Assembly (NCBI RefSeq): GCF_016587435.1
Contig: NZ_BNJJ01000008.1
Location: 1-64,000 of the forward strand
Length of the DNA stretch: 64,000 nucleotides
Direction: 5' to 3'
DNA from: Dictyobacter formicarum
GTDB lineage: Bacteria; Chloroflexota; Ktedonobacteria; Ktedonobacterales; Ktedonobacteraceae
Below, piece after piece: positions 25,502 through 33,477 of this stretch (the stretch's first letter is position 1; each line of letters opens with the position of its first letter). A program made the position numbers and the translations under genes. A model generated the notes under the pieces. That model saw only the letters and a list, made by a program, of their open reading frames with translations. It was not told the origin of the DNA and did not search any database.

Positions 25502-25731
25502 GCGAGTATATGTTGAATCTTGAGGTTGACCCAAAGGTGCCAGCATTAGATGAATTGCGCATACGCGTTTGATTCACCATCCAGAAAATTGCCTGCCACT
25601 ATATCCAATTATGACATAAGGATGTCGCCATTCTCTTGCTATACTCTTCTGGTGTATAGCCCTCATGTGAGAGCAGCAAGGGTGGCAACTTTGCTACCTC
25701 AATCAAAAGGAAAGAATATAAAGAGGTTTGT
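25502..25731. other. Gene-free stretch
   Basis: No gene seen. TATACT at 25640 could be a -10 for the next hydrolase, but no -35 is at the right distance. Confidence 0.35.
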
Positions 25732-26967
25732 ATGCATAAGAGTGGGTTTTCACAGGAACGTTTGGGTCGTCTGAGCAGGGTCTTGCATGGTTATGTTGAG
25801 CGCGGAGAGATGGCGGGGATCGTCGCCATTATTCACCGGCACGGGGAGGAGGCCCACGTCGAGACCATTGGCTGGCAGGATAAAGAGGCGCAGATTCCCA
25901 TCAAGCGTGATACGATCTTTCGTATCGCTTCGATGACCAAACCGATTGTCGCTGCTGCCGTCTTAACGCTGGTTGAAGAGGGCAAGATTCGTCTCTACGA
26001 TCCTGTGGATGCCTGGCTTCCGGAACTGGCGAATCGGATGGTGATGCGCGATCCACAAGGCTCACCCGACGACGTCTATCCCTCGCCGCGTGCAATTACC
26101 CTGCACGATCTGCTGACGTATCGTCTCGGCATCGGGTGGGGAGCATCCAGCCTGAGACCGCGCATCTTTGCCCTGACTGCTGCACCCATAGCGGATGTGC
26201 TTCAGATACCGAATAGAGAGCGCCTGGCCCCTGATGCATGGATGGCTCGTCTTGGCGAATTTCCTTTGCTCTATGAGCCAGGAACGCGCTGGCTGTACCA
26301 GGTGGCCTCTGATATCCTGGGGGTGCTGATTACCAGGATCACGGGCAAGCCGTTGGAAACATTTTTGCGCGAGTATCTCTTCGAGCCGCTGGGGATGGTG
26401 GATACGAGCTTTGTGGTGCCAGCAGAAAAGCGCAGCAGGCTGGCGACGTTCTATGTATCAGCACCTGGAAGAGAACTCGAGATGCGAGATCATCCGCGCA
26501 ACACTGGCTGGGCTGAGCCTCCGCTTTTCCAGGCGGGAGCAGGCGGTCTCGTTTCCACCGTTGACGATTTTCAACGTTTCGGGCGCATGTTGCTGAACAA
26601 AGGGGAACTGGATGGCGTCCGTATTCTCTCGCGTAAGACGGTAGAGGCGATGACGACCGACTATCTCACACCTGAGCAGCACACCCATCCCTTTTCGAAT
26701 TTTGATCGCTATGATATGGATCCATCGGCTGGGATGTGGGACAACTGGGGTTTTGGCTATGGCGTCGCAGTCAGGACCAGGCGTATCGGACTAGGGCCGG
26801 GTGTTGGCTCCTTTTTCTGGCCGGGAGCGTTTGGAACGACATGGATCGCAGATCCGCAAGAGCAGTTGATGGCAACCCTCATGCCTCAAGTCCTGGGTAC
26901 AAACCCGTTCTACACCCAGCTCAGCGAAGATTTTCTGGCAATGACCTATCAAGCGATCTCTGATTGA
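25732..26967 (+). CDS. Serine hydrolase, class C beta-lactamase fold (second copy)
   Basis: 411-residue paralog of the protein at 12905-14110, same fold and probably similar esterase/amidase chemistry, with no signal peptide. SxxK is S67-M-T-K70 in FRIASMTKPIVAAAV. The Tyr motif is YQVASDILG, so the usual third-position Asn is absent, as in its paralog. The AGAGGLVSTVDDFQRFGRML and VEAMTTDYLTPEQ blocks are shared. The late PGAFGTTWIADP segment replaces the beta-lactamase KTG. The identity pattern shows an old duplication, since substitutions are spread throughout. ATG at 25732 follows AAAGAGG. Convergent with the ClbS-like gene. Confidence 0.88.
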   Translation: MHKSGFSQERLGRLSRVLHGYVERGEMAGIVAIIHRHGEEAHVETIGWQDKEAQIPIKRDTIFRIASMTKPIVAAAVLTLVEEGKIRLYDPVDAWLPELANRMVMRDPQGSPDDVYPSPRAITLHDLLTYRLGIGWGASSLRPRIFALTAAPIADVLQIPNRERLAPDAWMARLGEFPLLYEPGTRWLYQVASDILGVLITRITGKPLETFLREYLFEPLGMVDTSFVVPAEKRSRLATFYVSAPGRELEMRDHPRNTGWAEPPLFQAGAGGLVSTVDDFQRFGRMLLNKGELDGVRILSRKTVEAMTTDYLTPEQHTHPFSNFDRYDMDPSAGMWDNWGFGYGVAVRTRRIGLGPGVGSFFWPGAFGTTWIADPQEQLMATLMPQVLGTNPFYTQLSEDFLAMTYQAISD

Positions 26968-27074
26968 TGCACGTTCATTATTATAAATTACCTGAAAGAA
27001 AAGAATGCTGTAGCAGAGAAGCAAGCGATCACAGCGTTGGTTGCTGGCCGTTTTGCTTCCCTATTTCGCCTTTC

Positions 27075-27114
27075 CTTCAAGATCTTGTCACAACGTTGCG
27101 ACGAGATCTTGAAG
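27075..27114. terminator. Hairpin between convergent genes
   Basis: CTTCAAGATCTTGTC and GACGAGATCTTGAAG pair over 15 bp (one G-U) around a 10-base loop. It lies between the hydrolase stop (26967) and the minus-strand stop (27131). Neither side has a strong U-tract, but the position suits a bidirectional terminator. Confidence 0.5.
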
Positions 27115-27130
27115 GGACATGAATGAGCGT

Positions 27131-27595
27131 TTAAACCCCTGGCAATTTAGGGGCGTTGGGCAAGCGGTGATCTTCATAATGGTCAATGACGTCGATACGC
27201 AGCCAGAGCTGAATGCGCTCGTTCTCAAACGCTGTGTCTGGTAGCTCTTTGAGGAAGCGTTCAAAGGTAGTTAGAGTGTCCGCAAATTTCGCCTCAATGG
27301 CTTCACCGGTCCATTGTTGGTATTGTTCTACCACCTCTGCATTAAATGCATCCATGTCATCGGTACGCGGAACAGCATGACCGCTGATGATCTGGAACGA
27401 CCTCTGCATAGACCGCTCCCACCATGCCACGACATGCGCTAACACATCTTGAACACGAGTAAATCCTTGTTTCTGTGCATAGAGAACCTGTTCATCTTCT
27501 GATAGCTCATGTAAGTGTGTAAGGTAATGCTTCCATCCCTGCTCAAGTGCTGCCAGGAGATCTTGACGACTGAATTGCTGATTTTCTGATGTCAT
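27131..27595 (-). CDS. ClbS/DfsB-like four-helix bundle protein
   Basis: 154-residue soluble helical protein related to the ClbS/DfsB and DinB-like families. Features: the opening helix RQDLLAALEQGWKHYLTHLHELS, then RVQDVLAHVVAWWERSM, where a buried His and WWE are typical, DAFNAEVVEQYQQWTGEA, and a C-terminal DVIDHYEDHRLPN with the closing His. ClbS hydrolyses colibactin and DfsB-type relatives are poorly known, so only the fold is claimed. The start ATG at 27595 has AAAGGA 8 bases upstream. It is the second gene downstream of a P-loop kinase, with a 67-base gap. Confidence 0.75.
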   Translation of the reverse strand: MTSENQQFSRQDLLAALEQGWKHYLTHLHELSEDEQVLYAQKQGFTRVQDVLAHVVAWWERSMQRSFQIISGHAVPRTDDMDAFNAEVVEQYQQWTGEAIEAKFADTLTTFERFLKELPDTAFENERIQLWLRIDVIDHYEDHRLPNAPKLPGV

Positions 27596-27662
27596 TGTGT
27601 TATTCCTTTCATACATAAAATGCGGTACTTGTTATGAATACCCGTTTGGAGGAAAGTCTATG

Positions 27663-28271
27663 TCACTTTTTCATGAAGAGTTCAAACAGACGTTCCCTGT
27701 CAGCGCGGTTGTTGATGAAGATGACTTTCTCTTTATATCTTTCAAGGTATTCAGCGACAAACTGAGCGCTTGGCGGTATAATGAGCTCCCCGTATGTGGA
27801 GACATATGTGCTTACAAACTCTTTCGAAGGTGGATCTGCGATCTCCGTGTGAAGCTCAATGTATTCATGAAGGCTCTTTGCTGAAGGTATCTCCTTATCA
27901 CATTGATTAAGGCAGTAGCTGCGCGTATCCTTTATAAGTTTGATGAGCGCCTTGATGCCATTGAGGCCTGGATAGTCCTGGGTGCCGCGAAGACTATTCA
28001 AGACATGGCGGCGTATCATGCGTTGCGCAAGCACGGGCCAGGGGGCTGTAAGAACAACAATGTAATCGGCATGATAAAGCATGGCTTCCGTAAATATGAG
28101 ATAGATACCTTCTGTAACCCAGGCTGGTTGCTCCGCAATGTCCACCTCATTCACCTGCTTAAAGTTCACTTTATCCAGATTATAATGAGGGACATGAAAT
28201 CTGGAAGATATGCACTGTGCGAGCGTTGTCTTTCCACTGCCTGGTCCCCCTAAAATGTGGACTTTTACCAC
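27663..28271 (-). CDS. P-loop kinase-like ATPase (topology-modulation/adenylate-kinase type)
   Basis: 202-residue soluble protein starting at GTG 28271, with GAGGAAAG 7 bases upstream. Walker A GGPGSGKTT sits at the very N-terminus. FHVPHYNLDKV follows, where a substrate-side Asp is usual for FlaR/adenylate-kinase-like proteins. WVTEGIY is the Walker B-like strand, then DYIVVLTAPWPVLAQRMIRRHV is the LID-like helix with paired Arg. The C-terminal ~90 residues are longer than in FlaR-like proteins and contain EFVSTYVSTYGELIIPPSAQF and a final VIFINNRADRERLFELF. The phosphoryl acceptor is unknown. Confidence 0.75.
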   Translation of the reverse strand: MVKVHILGGPGSGKTTLAQCISSRFHVPHYNLDKVNFKQVNEVDIAEQPAWVTEGIYLIFTEAMLYHADYIVVLTAPWPVLAQRMIRRHVLNSLRGTQDYPGLNGIKALIKLIKDTRSYCLNQCDKEIPSAKSLHEYIELHTEIADPPSKEFVSTYVSTYGELIIPPSAQFVAEYLERYKEKVIFINNRADRERLFELFMKK

Positions 28272-28963
28272 GTTTTTTCTTTCCTCTTCAAATCGTCTAT
28301 GTTGGTGTCTCGATTGTGATTGTCTGATCATCGCTTTCCGGACCCTTCTTGGTGCGTTTCCTCTGGTGGAGAGGGCACGCAAAGAAGCCCATATAACTTG
28401 TAATGGCATTTAAAAGGAACAAATGGTGCAAAAAGAGATCATGAAGAGGTCTTGCTATCACCTTCATAGTAATTGAATGCGCATGTGAGGCGACGCCAAA
28501 TGGCAGTATAAGCCTGCCAAAGGATGTGGCTAACGAGGGAATATCAGCGACGGGTTCGCTGGAGATTCCATATCAAACACCTCTGTTGCCACGCTTCTCC
28601 ATACCTCTGGGCACCATTTGCTGCTTGCTTGACAACACAATACGCTGTATCTCTTTTGTGTAGCATTGTGCAAGATAAATCTGGACAACACAACAACGAA
28701 GAGGGGAATAATTGAATGATCCCTTCATTGAAGATACATTGTATGTGATCAGGAAGAATAGTGCCTGTTTCATCTACATAAAGTGAAACAGAATGGAGTT
28801 AGCGCTGTGCTGGCATAGATGTTAGATCCTCCATAGAAGAAAATAGTTGTTACGCTTTGTAGTATAGCAGGCGAGAAAGAAACCTGTCAATCGAATTTGC
28901 TTTTCAAAAGCGCAAATTGCAGTTAAAAGGCTGCCCAAGTAAAATAATCCAAAACGTAATTGC
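28272..28963. other. Long gene-free stretch
   Basis: Nearly 700 bases with only short frames that lack ribosome sites and resemble nothing. It must carry the promoter of the minus-strand kinase gene. No repeat or strong hairpin noticed. Confidence 0.45.
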
Positions 28964-28992
28964 TTGATGAAAATGCACCAAAATGCTATATT
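28964..28992 (+). promoter_or_regulatory. Probable promoter of the lipoprotein gene
   Basis: TTGATG, exactly 17 bases, then TATATT, about 85 bases before the ATG at 29079. Confidence 0.5.
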
Positions 28993-29078
28993 AGATTCAA
29001 TGATTTCTCAGCAGTTTTGCCTCTTAAAAGCGTCCTCTTACTGTTAATGCTCCTGCTTCTGATGAAAGAAAAAAGAAG

Positions 29079-29546
29079 ATGTTTACCATTGATAGAAAGC
29101 CAGCACTGCTGAAATGTTTGCAACATGCAATCCTCTATTGGACGATCTTAAGCCTTGCTTTGCTCTTTCTGGTGAGTTGTGGAAACGCAATCAATACATC
29201 GGGTTCGCCAGCACCACAGCGCACCCAGGTGAGTGCAACACAAACGGCTCCATCGTTGGCGACCTTTGGTGCTCAACAGTATCAAAAAACAATGCAGGAG
29301 AGCGGAAAAACCCTCACCGTAGCAGTCACTTCGCGTTTGTGGTTGGCGTTCAATCAGCAGGAGTATCCCAGACAACAGATACAGATTTCCTGCCAGCCCT
29401 CGCAGGCTATTAATAATCACAGCCTCCAGAATGCCGGGCTGCAGCCACCATTCTATCTTGTTGGATACCAGGCGGTTGAACCGGGTACGTGTACCATCAA
29501 GAATGGAAAATTTCACCTCACAGTAAAGGTTGTTGCGTCCCAATAA
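29079..29546 (+). CDS. Small lipoprotein of unknown function
   Basis: 155-residue exported protein. After a basic head (MFTIDRKPALLKCL) a hydrophobic helix ends in the lipobox LFLVSCGN, so Cys34 would be lipidated and the protein anchored outside the membrane. A Ser/Thr/Pro/Gln linker follows, then a small domain with TVAVTSRLWLAFNQQEYP, a Cys in QISCQPSQAI and another in GTCTIKNGKFHL. The two Cys could form a disulphide. No family recognised. The ribosome site is weak (AAAGAAAAAAGAAG directly before ATG). Confidence 0.7.
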   Translation: MFTIDRKPALLKCLQHAILYWTILSLALLFLVSCGNAINTSGSPAPQRTQVSATQTAPSLATFGAQQYQKTMQESGKTLTVAVTSRLWLAFNQQEYPRQQIQISCQPSQAINNHSLQNAGLQPPFYLVGYQAVEPGTCTIKNGKFHLTVKVVASQ

Positions 29547-29593
29547 GGGAGTTCAGCAATGGAGAGAGAATACATTGATCTCCGATCTGAGTT

Positions 29594-29640
29594 GAAAAAA
29601 TATGCTCTTACAGCACTGGCCGGGCTTGTGCTGTAAGAGC
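29594..29640 (-). terminator. Terminator of the AhpD-like gene
   Basis: Perfect 13-bp stem GCTCTTACAGCAC/GTGCTGTAAGAGC with an 11-base loop. On the minus strand it is followed by ATATTTTTTC, a good U-tract. It may also end the plus-strand lipoprotein message. Confidence 0.75.
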
Positions 29641-29743
29641 GCCAGGGAGAAAGCACGGCCACTTCCCCCGATCAGTGATTGTTGAACTCGGCCAGGGTTT
29701 TCCTGCTAATTTTCGATCTGCACATCCTGATCTTTCAGGTTTA

Positions 29744-30199
29744 TTACCACTGCTGGCCCGCCGGTTGCCTGGTGGTGGCGTTGAGGCGGTTGAACAGGTT
29801 GGTGGTGGCGATCATGAGGACGATGGCAGCCAGGCCCTTCTCGTCGAAGTGGCGGGTGGCCTCTTCCCAGATTTCGTCTGGGACCGGGTCCGGACGATCG
29901 GCCAGGCGGGTGGCAGCCTCGGTGAGCGCGAGGGCGGCACGTTCGGCGTCGGTGAAGTAGGGGGCCTCGCGCCAGGCCGCCACAGCGAAGAGGCGCTCAT
30001 CCGTTTCGCCAGCCTTTTTGGCGTTGCGCGCCCCTGAGTCAACGCAGGCGCTGCAGCCATTGATCTGGCTCGCACGCAGGTGGACAAGTTCAAGCGTCTT
30101 CGACGGCACGCCACCCTTTCGCGTGGCCTTGAGCAGGGTGAGTATAGAATCCATAGCGTCAGGGAGGATCATTGCCGGGTTGCTCATTCGTGCTTGCAT
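29744..30199 (-). CDS. Carboxymuconolactone decarboxylase/AhpD-family protein
   Basis: 151-residue cytosolic protein of the AhpD-like alkylhydroperoxidase group. The hallmark is in LVHLRASQINGCSACVDSGARNAKKAGE: the E/H-xx-CxxC-xxxH region, here with the CSAC redox pair and an aromatic-free following segment where His is often found. The helices LFAVAAWREAPYFTDAERAALALTEA complete the fold. Such enzymes reduce peroxides through the CxxC pair, or act as decarboxylases when the Cys are lost; here they are kept. Strong start: GAAGGAG 6 bases before ATG. Confidence 0.88.
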   Translation of the reverse strand: MQARMSNPAMILPDAMDSILTLLKATRKGGVPSKTLELVHLRASQINGCSACVDSGARNAKKAGETDERLFAVAAWREAPYFTDAERAALALTEAATRLADRPDPVPDEIWEEATRHFDEKGLAAIVLMIATTNLFNRLNATTRQPAGQQW

Positions 30200-30548
30200 G
30201 ATAAATCTCCTTCAGGTATCGAGGCTCCGCCAGGATGTTGGGCATCCAGGAAAAGACATCACAAATTTCTTAATGATCGGTTTGATCTTGACGGGATTGC
30301 CCATCTGGTGCTTCAACTGGATTCGGGCTTCCTGTCCTATCGGTTGAGTATCGCCCGTCACAACAATGACGGAACCCAGCAAGAGAATGTGACGGATAGA
30401 TAAAGTTTTTTTCGCGCCTCAACAAAAGAGATTACCTGATAATCTGCTCACCCTTAAGTGCATTTGCCAATAGCTATCTACTTCGAATACAGAGAGGATA
30501 CTCTCCGAGAGGCGCAATGGCCTTTGGGAGAGTATGCTGTGGTACTGA

Positions 30549-31322
30549 TCACGAGAGCGGTGGGCACCATCGTGCGGTGCGCAGCCGGTGGGCAATCGTG
30601 TCCGCCCGGGGTTGCCCAGAGTGGGCCACAGCGGCAATCACGCTTTCGTAGTCATAGGAAACACGGCGATGGATGACTTCCCAGCGGCTACCATTCCATG
30701 TTACGAGAGCATAGGCTGCCTGGGGATTCGCATCGAAAGGAAATCCGACAGCACCAATAGAGACCACTTGCTGGTTACCTACGTATCCAGATGAGGCGTA
30801 ATGCACATGACCATGGAGAATCAGACGAGGATGTGTCTCACCTAGCAAGTCGCTCGCCTCTGCCTCCGAGGTGGGCGTCGCACACCGGGTGTCCAGCGAA
30901 TTGGGCTCGAGAACTAGAAAAGCAGCGACGTTGGTTGGCGTTGCATGAACAATGAGCAATTCATTTTCGGGTGAAGCATCCTGGGGCGGCATGATCGATT
31001 GAGAAAAAGAGAGAGTTTCCAGATAAGCAATTCCTGTTGTCCCAATCTGTTCAGCGGTCCAGTAAGCCAAAGCATTTTCTCTATTTGCCTCCACAACTGC
31101 ACGATCCGTTTCGCCAAAGAGTGTCGGAACCTGCAAGGTGCGTATGCAGTCCAACGTTTCCTTCGGATGAGGACCATTCATCACGAGATCTCCCGCGATG
31201 ACAAGCTGATCATAAGATTGGGTTGCCAGATCAGCGAGGACGGCGCGTAGAGCAGCGAGATTACCGTGGATATCGGCGAGGACAGCAACTGTAAATTTTT
31301 GGCTCTGTGCATGTTGCAGCAT
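30549..31322 (-). CDS. YfcE-type metallophosphatase
   Basis: 257-residue cytosolic calcineurin-like phosphodiesterase. Metal motifs: DIHGN (VAVLADIHGN, residues ~16-20), GDLVMNGP, a FGETDRAV segment where GNHD is usual, VHATP, and LHGHVH. So one position (Asn-His) is changed to Glu-Thr, as in some family members that act on small phosphodiesters. The ATG at 31322 has AAGGAGG 8 bases upstream; the frame continues to 31592 but without a site. It is divergent from an XRE-cupin regulator 86 bases away, which may control it. Confidence 0.88.
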   Translation of the reverse strand: MLQHAQSQKFTVAVLADIHGNLAALRAVLADLATQSYDQLVIAGDLVMNGPHPKETLDCIRTLQVPTLFGETDRAVVEANRENALAYWTAEQIGTTGIAYLETLSFSQSIMPPQDASPENELLIVHATPTNVAAFLVLEPNSLDTRCATPTSEAEASDLLGETHPRLILHGHVHYASSGYVGNQQVVSIGAVGFPFDANPQAAYALVTWNGSRWEVIHRRVSYDYESVIAAVAHSGQPRADTIAHRLRTARWCPPLS

Positions 31323-31341
31323 TAAAGATGCTCCTCCTTGA

Positions 31342-31357
31342 GAACAAAAGCATGTTC
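31342..31357. promoter_or_regulatory. Possible operator in the divergent promoter region
   Basis: The inverted repeat GAACA-6-TGTTC lies between the metallophosphatase and regulator starts, in an AT-rich gap. Its position suits the XRE regulator or its own autoregulation. Only one copy is seen. Confidence 0.3.
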
Positions 31358-31408
31358 GTGTTATTATGTAGGCAATTGTTCTAATATATTGGATTTTTAG
31401 GATAACAT

Positions 31409-32002
31409 ATGAGAGATGAAAAATCAAGAAAAAATTCTCACATAGTGGAAATGGCGTCAGCCGACCACCTTGGGCTACGCATTCGTCAGCTGCGTAGCAC
31501 GCGCGGATGGACACTTGAGGAGCTGGCAGAACATTCTGAGGTGAGCCGGGCAATGCTCTCCAAAATTGAGCGAGGAGAAACAAACCCCACATTGGTCGTT
31601 GCCGTCAAAATCGCCCTGGCGTTTGACATGACCGCTTCCCAGCTCATTGGTATCGAAGAACGAAGGGAAGCGGTCAAAATGCCAAAGGATCGCCGTCTCT
31701 CGTTCCGTGATCCCGAAACGGGATTTGAGCGGCAGGTCTTTCCAGCCCTCGAGGGAAGAGCACTTGAATTTGTGAGGCATGTGATTCCAGAAGGCAGCAA
31801 CTCAGGGGAATTACCAGCTTTGAAACAAGGGACAGAAAAATATCTACTCATGGAGCAGGGAAAAGTACGAGTGAGAATTGACTCCCAGGAATATCTGCTT
31901 GAGGAAGGGGATCTGTTTTATTTTGTCGCCGATGTGCCTCATTATTTTGAGAACGTTGGTGAGGGAGTATGCAGCTATTTTGTGATTAAAATATTGAGTT
32001 AA
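31409..32002 (+). CDS. XRE-family regulator with cupin sensor domain
   Basis: 197-residue transcription factor. The N-terminal helix-turn-helix (LGLRIRQLRSTRGWTLEELAEHSEVSRAMLSKIERGETNP, residues ~22-60) is classic XRE/HipB-like. A C-terminal cupin barrel (residues ~115-195: LLMEQGKVRVRIDSQEYLLEEGDLFYF and DVPHYFENV) has the His/Glu-type metal region reduced to single residues. Regulators of this architecture (PuuR/SutR-like) bind small metabolites. It is divergent from the metallophosphatase gene. The ATG has AGGA about 7 bases upstream. Confidence 0.9.
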   Translation: MRDEKSRKNSHIVEMASADHLGLRIRQLRSTRGWTLEELAEHSEVSRAMLSKIERGETNPTLVVAVKIALAFDMTASQLIGIEERREAVKMPKDRRLSFRDPETGFERQVFPALEGRALEFVRHVIPEGSNSGELPALKQGTEKYLLMEQGKVRVRIDSQEYLLEEGDLFYFVADVPHYFENVGEGVCSYFVIKILS

Positions 32003-32081
32003 TACCAATACTTTGCTGCCCATTTATATCTATTAACAGGCGAATTATGCTCCAAATGGTTATGGAATATTATATAGACGC

Positions 32082-32855
32082 TTATAAATAGCGCTCAACT
32101 GCCTCAAGCTTGTAGAGGCCGGAGTCGTGAATGTACTGGCTGAGGAGTGGTAAATGGCCGGAGCCATAAATTACCAGGACACGGTCCTGGGGAGAAGTGA
32201 CGATGCGCGTGAGATTGACGAAGATCCTCAGGTTGCGCGCATACCAGCCCTGTACCCAGCCGATCCCTACATACTGTTTTCCCGCGCCGATACGCGCCAT
32301 CATCAAATAGGCCTGGTGATCACGAGATAAATTGGTTGGGGCGTTGATTTCTAGCAACTGCTCGCGCACAGTCGTTTGGCTCAGACATTCCTGTGCCTGC
32401 TCCAGGTGCCGCTGTCCACTTCCCATTAGCTGCTCATAAATCTCTGGTTGATGCTTTTGTGCAAATTCGAAGATGACGTCCATGCCATAGTCATAGCCGA
32501 TCGCCTCATTCCAGTTAATCGCATAGATCTCTTCATGCTGGCAGGCGGTGGCGATGCGGAAACCGAGCTGATGGTATTCCTCGGCTGAAAGCTGAAAGGT
32601 TCCAGCGCGATAGCGGCGATACTGCTCATTGATATCATGAGATTGTTCGGTCGGAATCTCGATGGCTACTTTTGTGGGTTGAAAGCGTTTGAGATTGTCT
32701 ATGCATATCTGGATCTCACTCTGCCTTTTAGGGGCGAGCATATCATCATGCTGCACATTAAAAACGTCGCGATTGTGATTGGCCCAATGGCTACATCCCA
32801 GTAGCAGGATGGTCGGCCGCCCATTATTCAATTCAAGCGGATTCTGGTGAGCCAT
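32082..32855 (-). CDS. DUF5694 (TraB/Tiki-like) protein
   Basis: 257-residue soluble protein of the DUF5694 group, distant relatives of the TraB/PrgY-Tiki protease-like fold. The opening TILLLGCSHWANHNRD corresponds to the family's VLLLGTFHFxNPxxD; then QSEIQICIDNLKRFQPTKVAIEI; a C-terminal VLVIYGSGHLPLLSQYI, where the GxGH motif recurs. The conserved His in each half would bind metal if the family is catalytic. No signal peptide. AAAGAG lies 6 bases before the ATG. It is 23 bases downstream of the DHFR-like gene, so probably one operon. Confidence 0.8.
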   Translation of the reverse strand: MAHQNPLELNNGRPTILLLGCSHWANHNRDVFNVQHDDMLAPKRQSEIQICIDNLKRFQPTKVAIEIPTEQSHDINEQYRRYRAGTFQLSAEEYHQLGFRIATACQHEEIYAINWNEAIGYDYGMDVIFEFAQKHQPEIYEQLMGSGQRHLEQAQECLSQTTVREQLLEINAPTNLSRDHQAYLMMARIGAGKQYVGIGWVQGWYARNLRIFVNLTRIVTSPQDRVLVIYGSGHLPLLSQYIHDSGLYKLEAVERYL

Positions 32856-32877
32856 GTGTACTCTTTCTAGCTCTCGA

Positions 32878-33450
32878 CTAGCGAGGCAGGTAGGTCGCGA
32901 TCACGACACCGTTGTCCGTCGTCTTTGTGCCGACGAGCCGGAGAGCAGCGAATGCGCCGCCATCGGGGAAGAGGCGGCGTCCTGATCCTAGAACCAGTGG
33001 GTGAATCAGGAGCACGTACTCATCGATGAGGTTGCGCCGCATCAGCGATTGGATCAACACACCACTGCCCATGATCAAGAAGTTTTTGTCGGATTCCTGT
33101 TTGAGGGTGGACATGGCCTCTGCCGCGTCGCCCTTCAGCAGCGTGGAATTGATCCATGGAAGCGGCTCCTTTAACGTCGTTGAGGCGACGTACTTCTGGG
33201 TGTTGTTTAGCATCTCCGTGTAGGGATTATTGGTCTGGTGGGGCCAGAAGGAGTAGAATTGCTCATATGTCCGTCGGCCCAGTAGCAGGGTGTTGGTATA
33301 GGACTTACTGTCTCCGGCCTGCGCCATCGCGGCATAGGCCGCCGCCCAGCCACCGTGCTCGAAGCCGCCACGGCGGTCCTCGTCCGGCTTTCCCGGCGCC
33401 TGCATAACCCCATCGAGTGTCAGATTTGTGAAGACAACGACTTTACCCAT
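32878..33450 (-). CDS. Dihydrofolate-reductase-fold protein (RibD C-terminal type)
   Basis: 190-residue NADPH-binding reductase-like protein, YwjB/YyaP type. Features: VVFTNLTLDGVMQAPG, LLLGRRTYEQFYSFWP, KYVASTTL, the nucleotide loop NFLIMGSGVLIQSLM and the closing DEYVLLIHPLVLGSGRRLF. This combination is a hallmark of the pfam01872 single-domain family, usually of unknown substrate. AGGAAA sits 7 bases before ATG. An IS607 element ends only ~20-30 bases upstream, so its original promoter may have been displaced and its transcription may depend on the element. Confidence 0.9.
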   Translation of the reverse strand: MGKVVVFTNLTLDGVMQAPGKPDEDRRGGFEHGGWAAAYAAMAQAGDSKSYTNTLLLGRRTYEQFYSFWPHQTNNPYTEMLNNTQKYVASTTLKEPLPWINSTLLKGDAAEAMSTLKQESDKNFLIMGSGVLIQSLMRRNLIDEYVLLIHPLVLGSGRRLFPDGGAFAALRLVGTKTTDNGVVIATYLPR

Positions 33451-33477
33451 GAATAGTTTCCTGCTTTCTAAAATGTG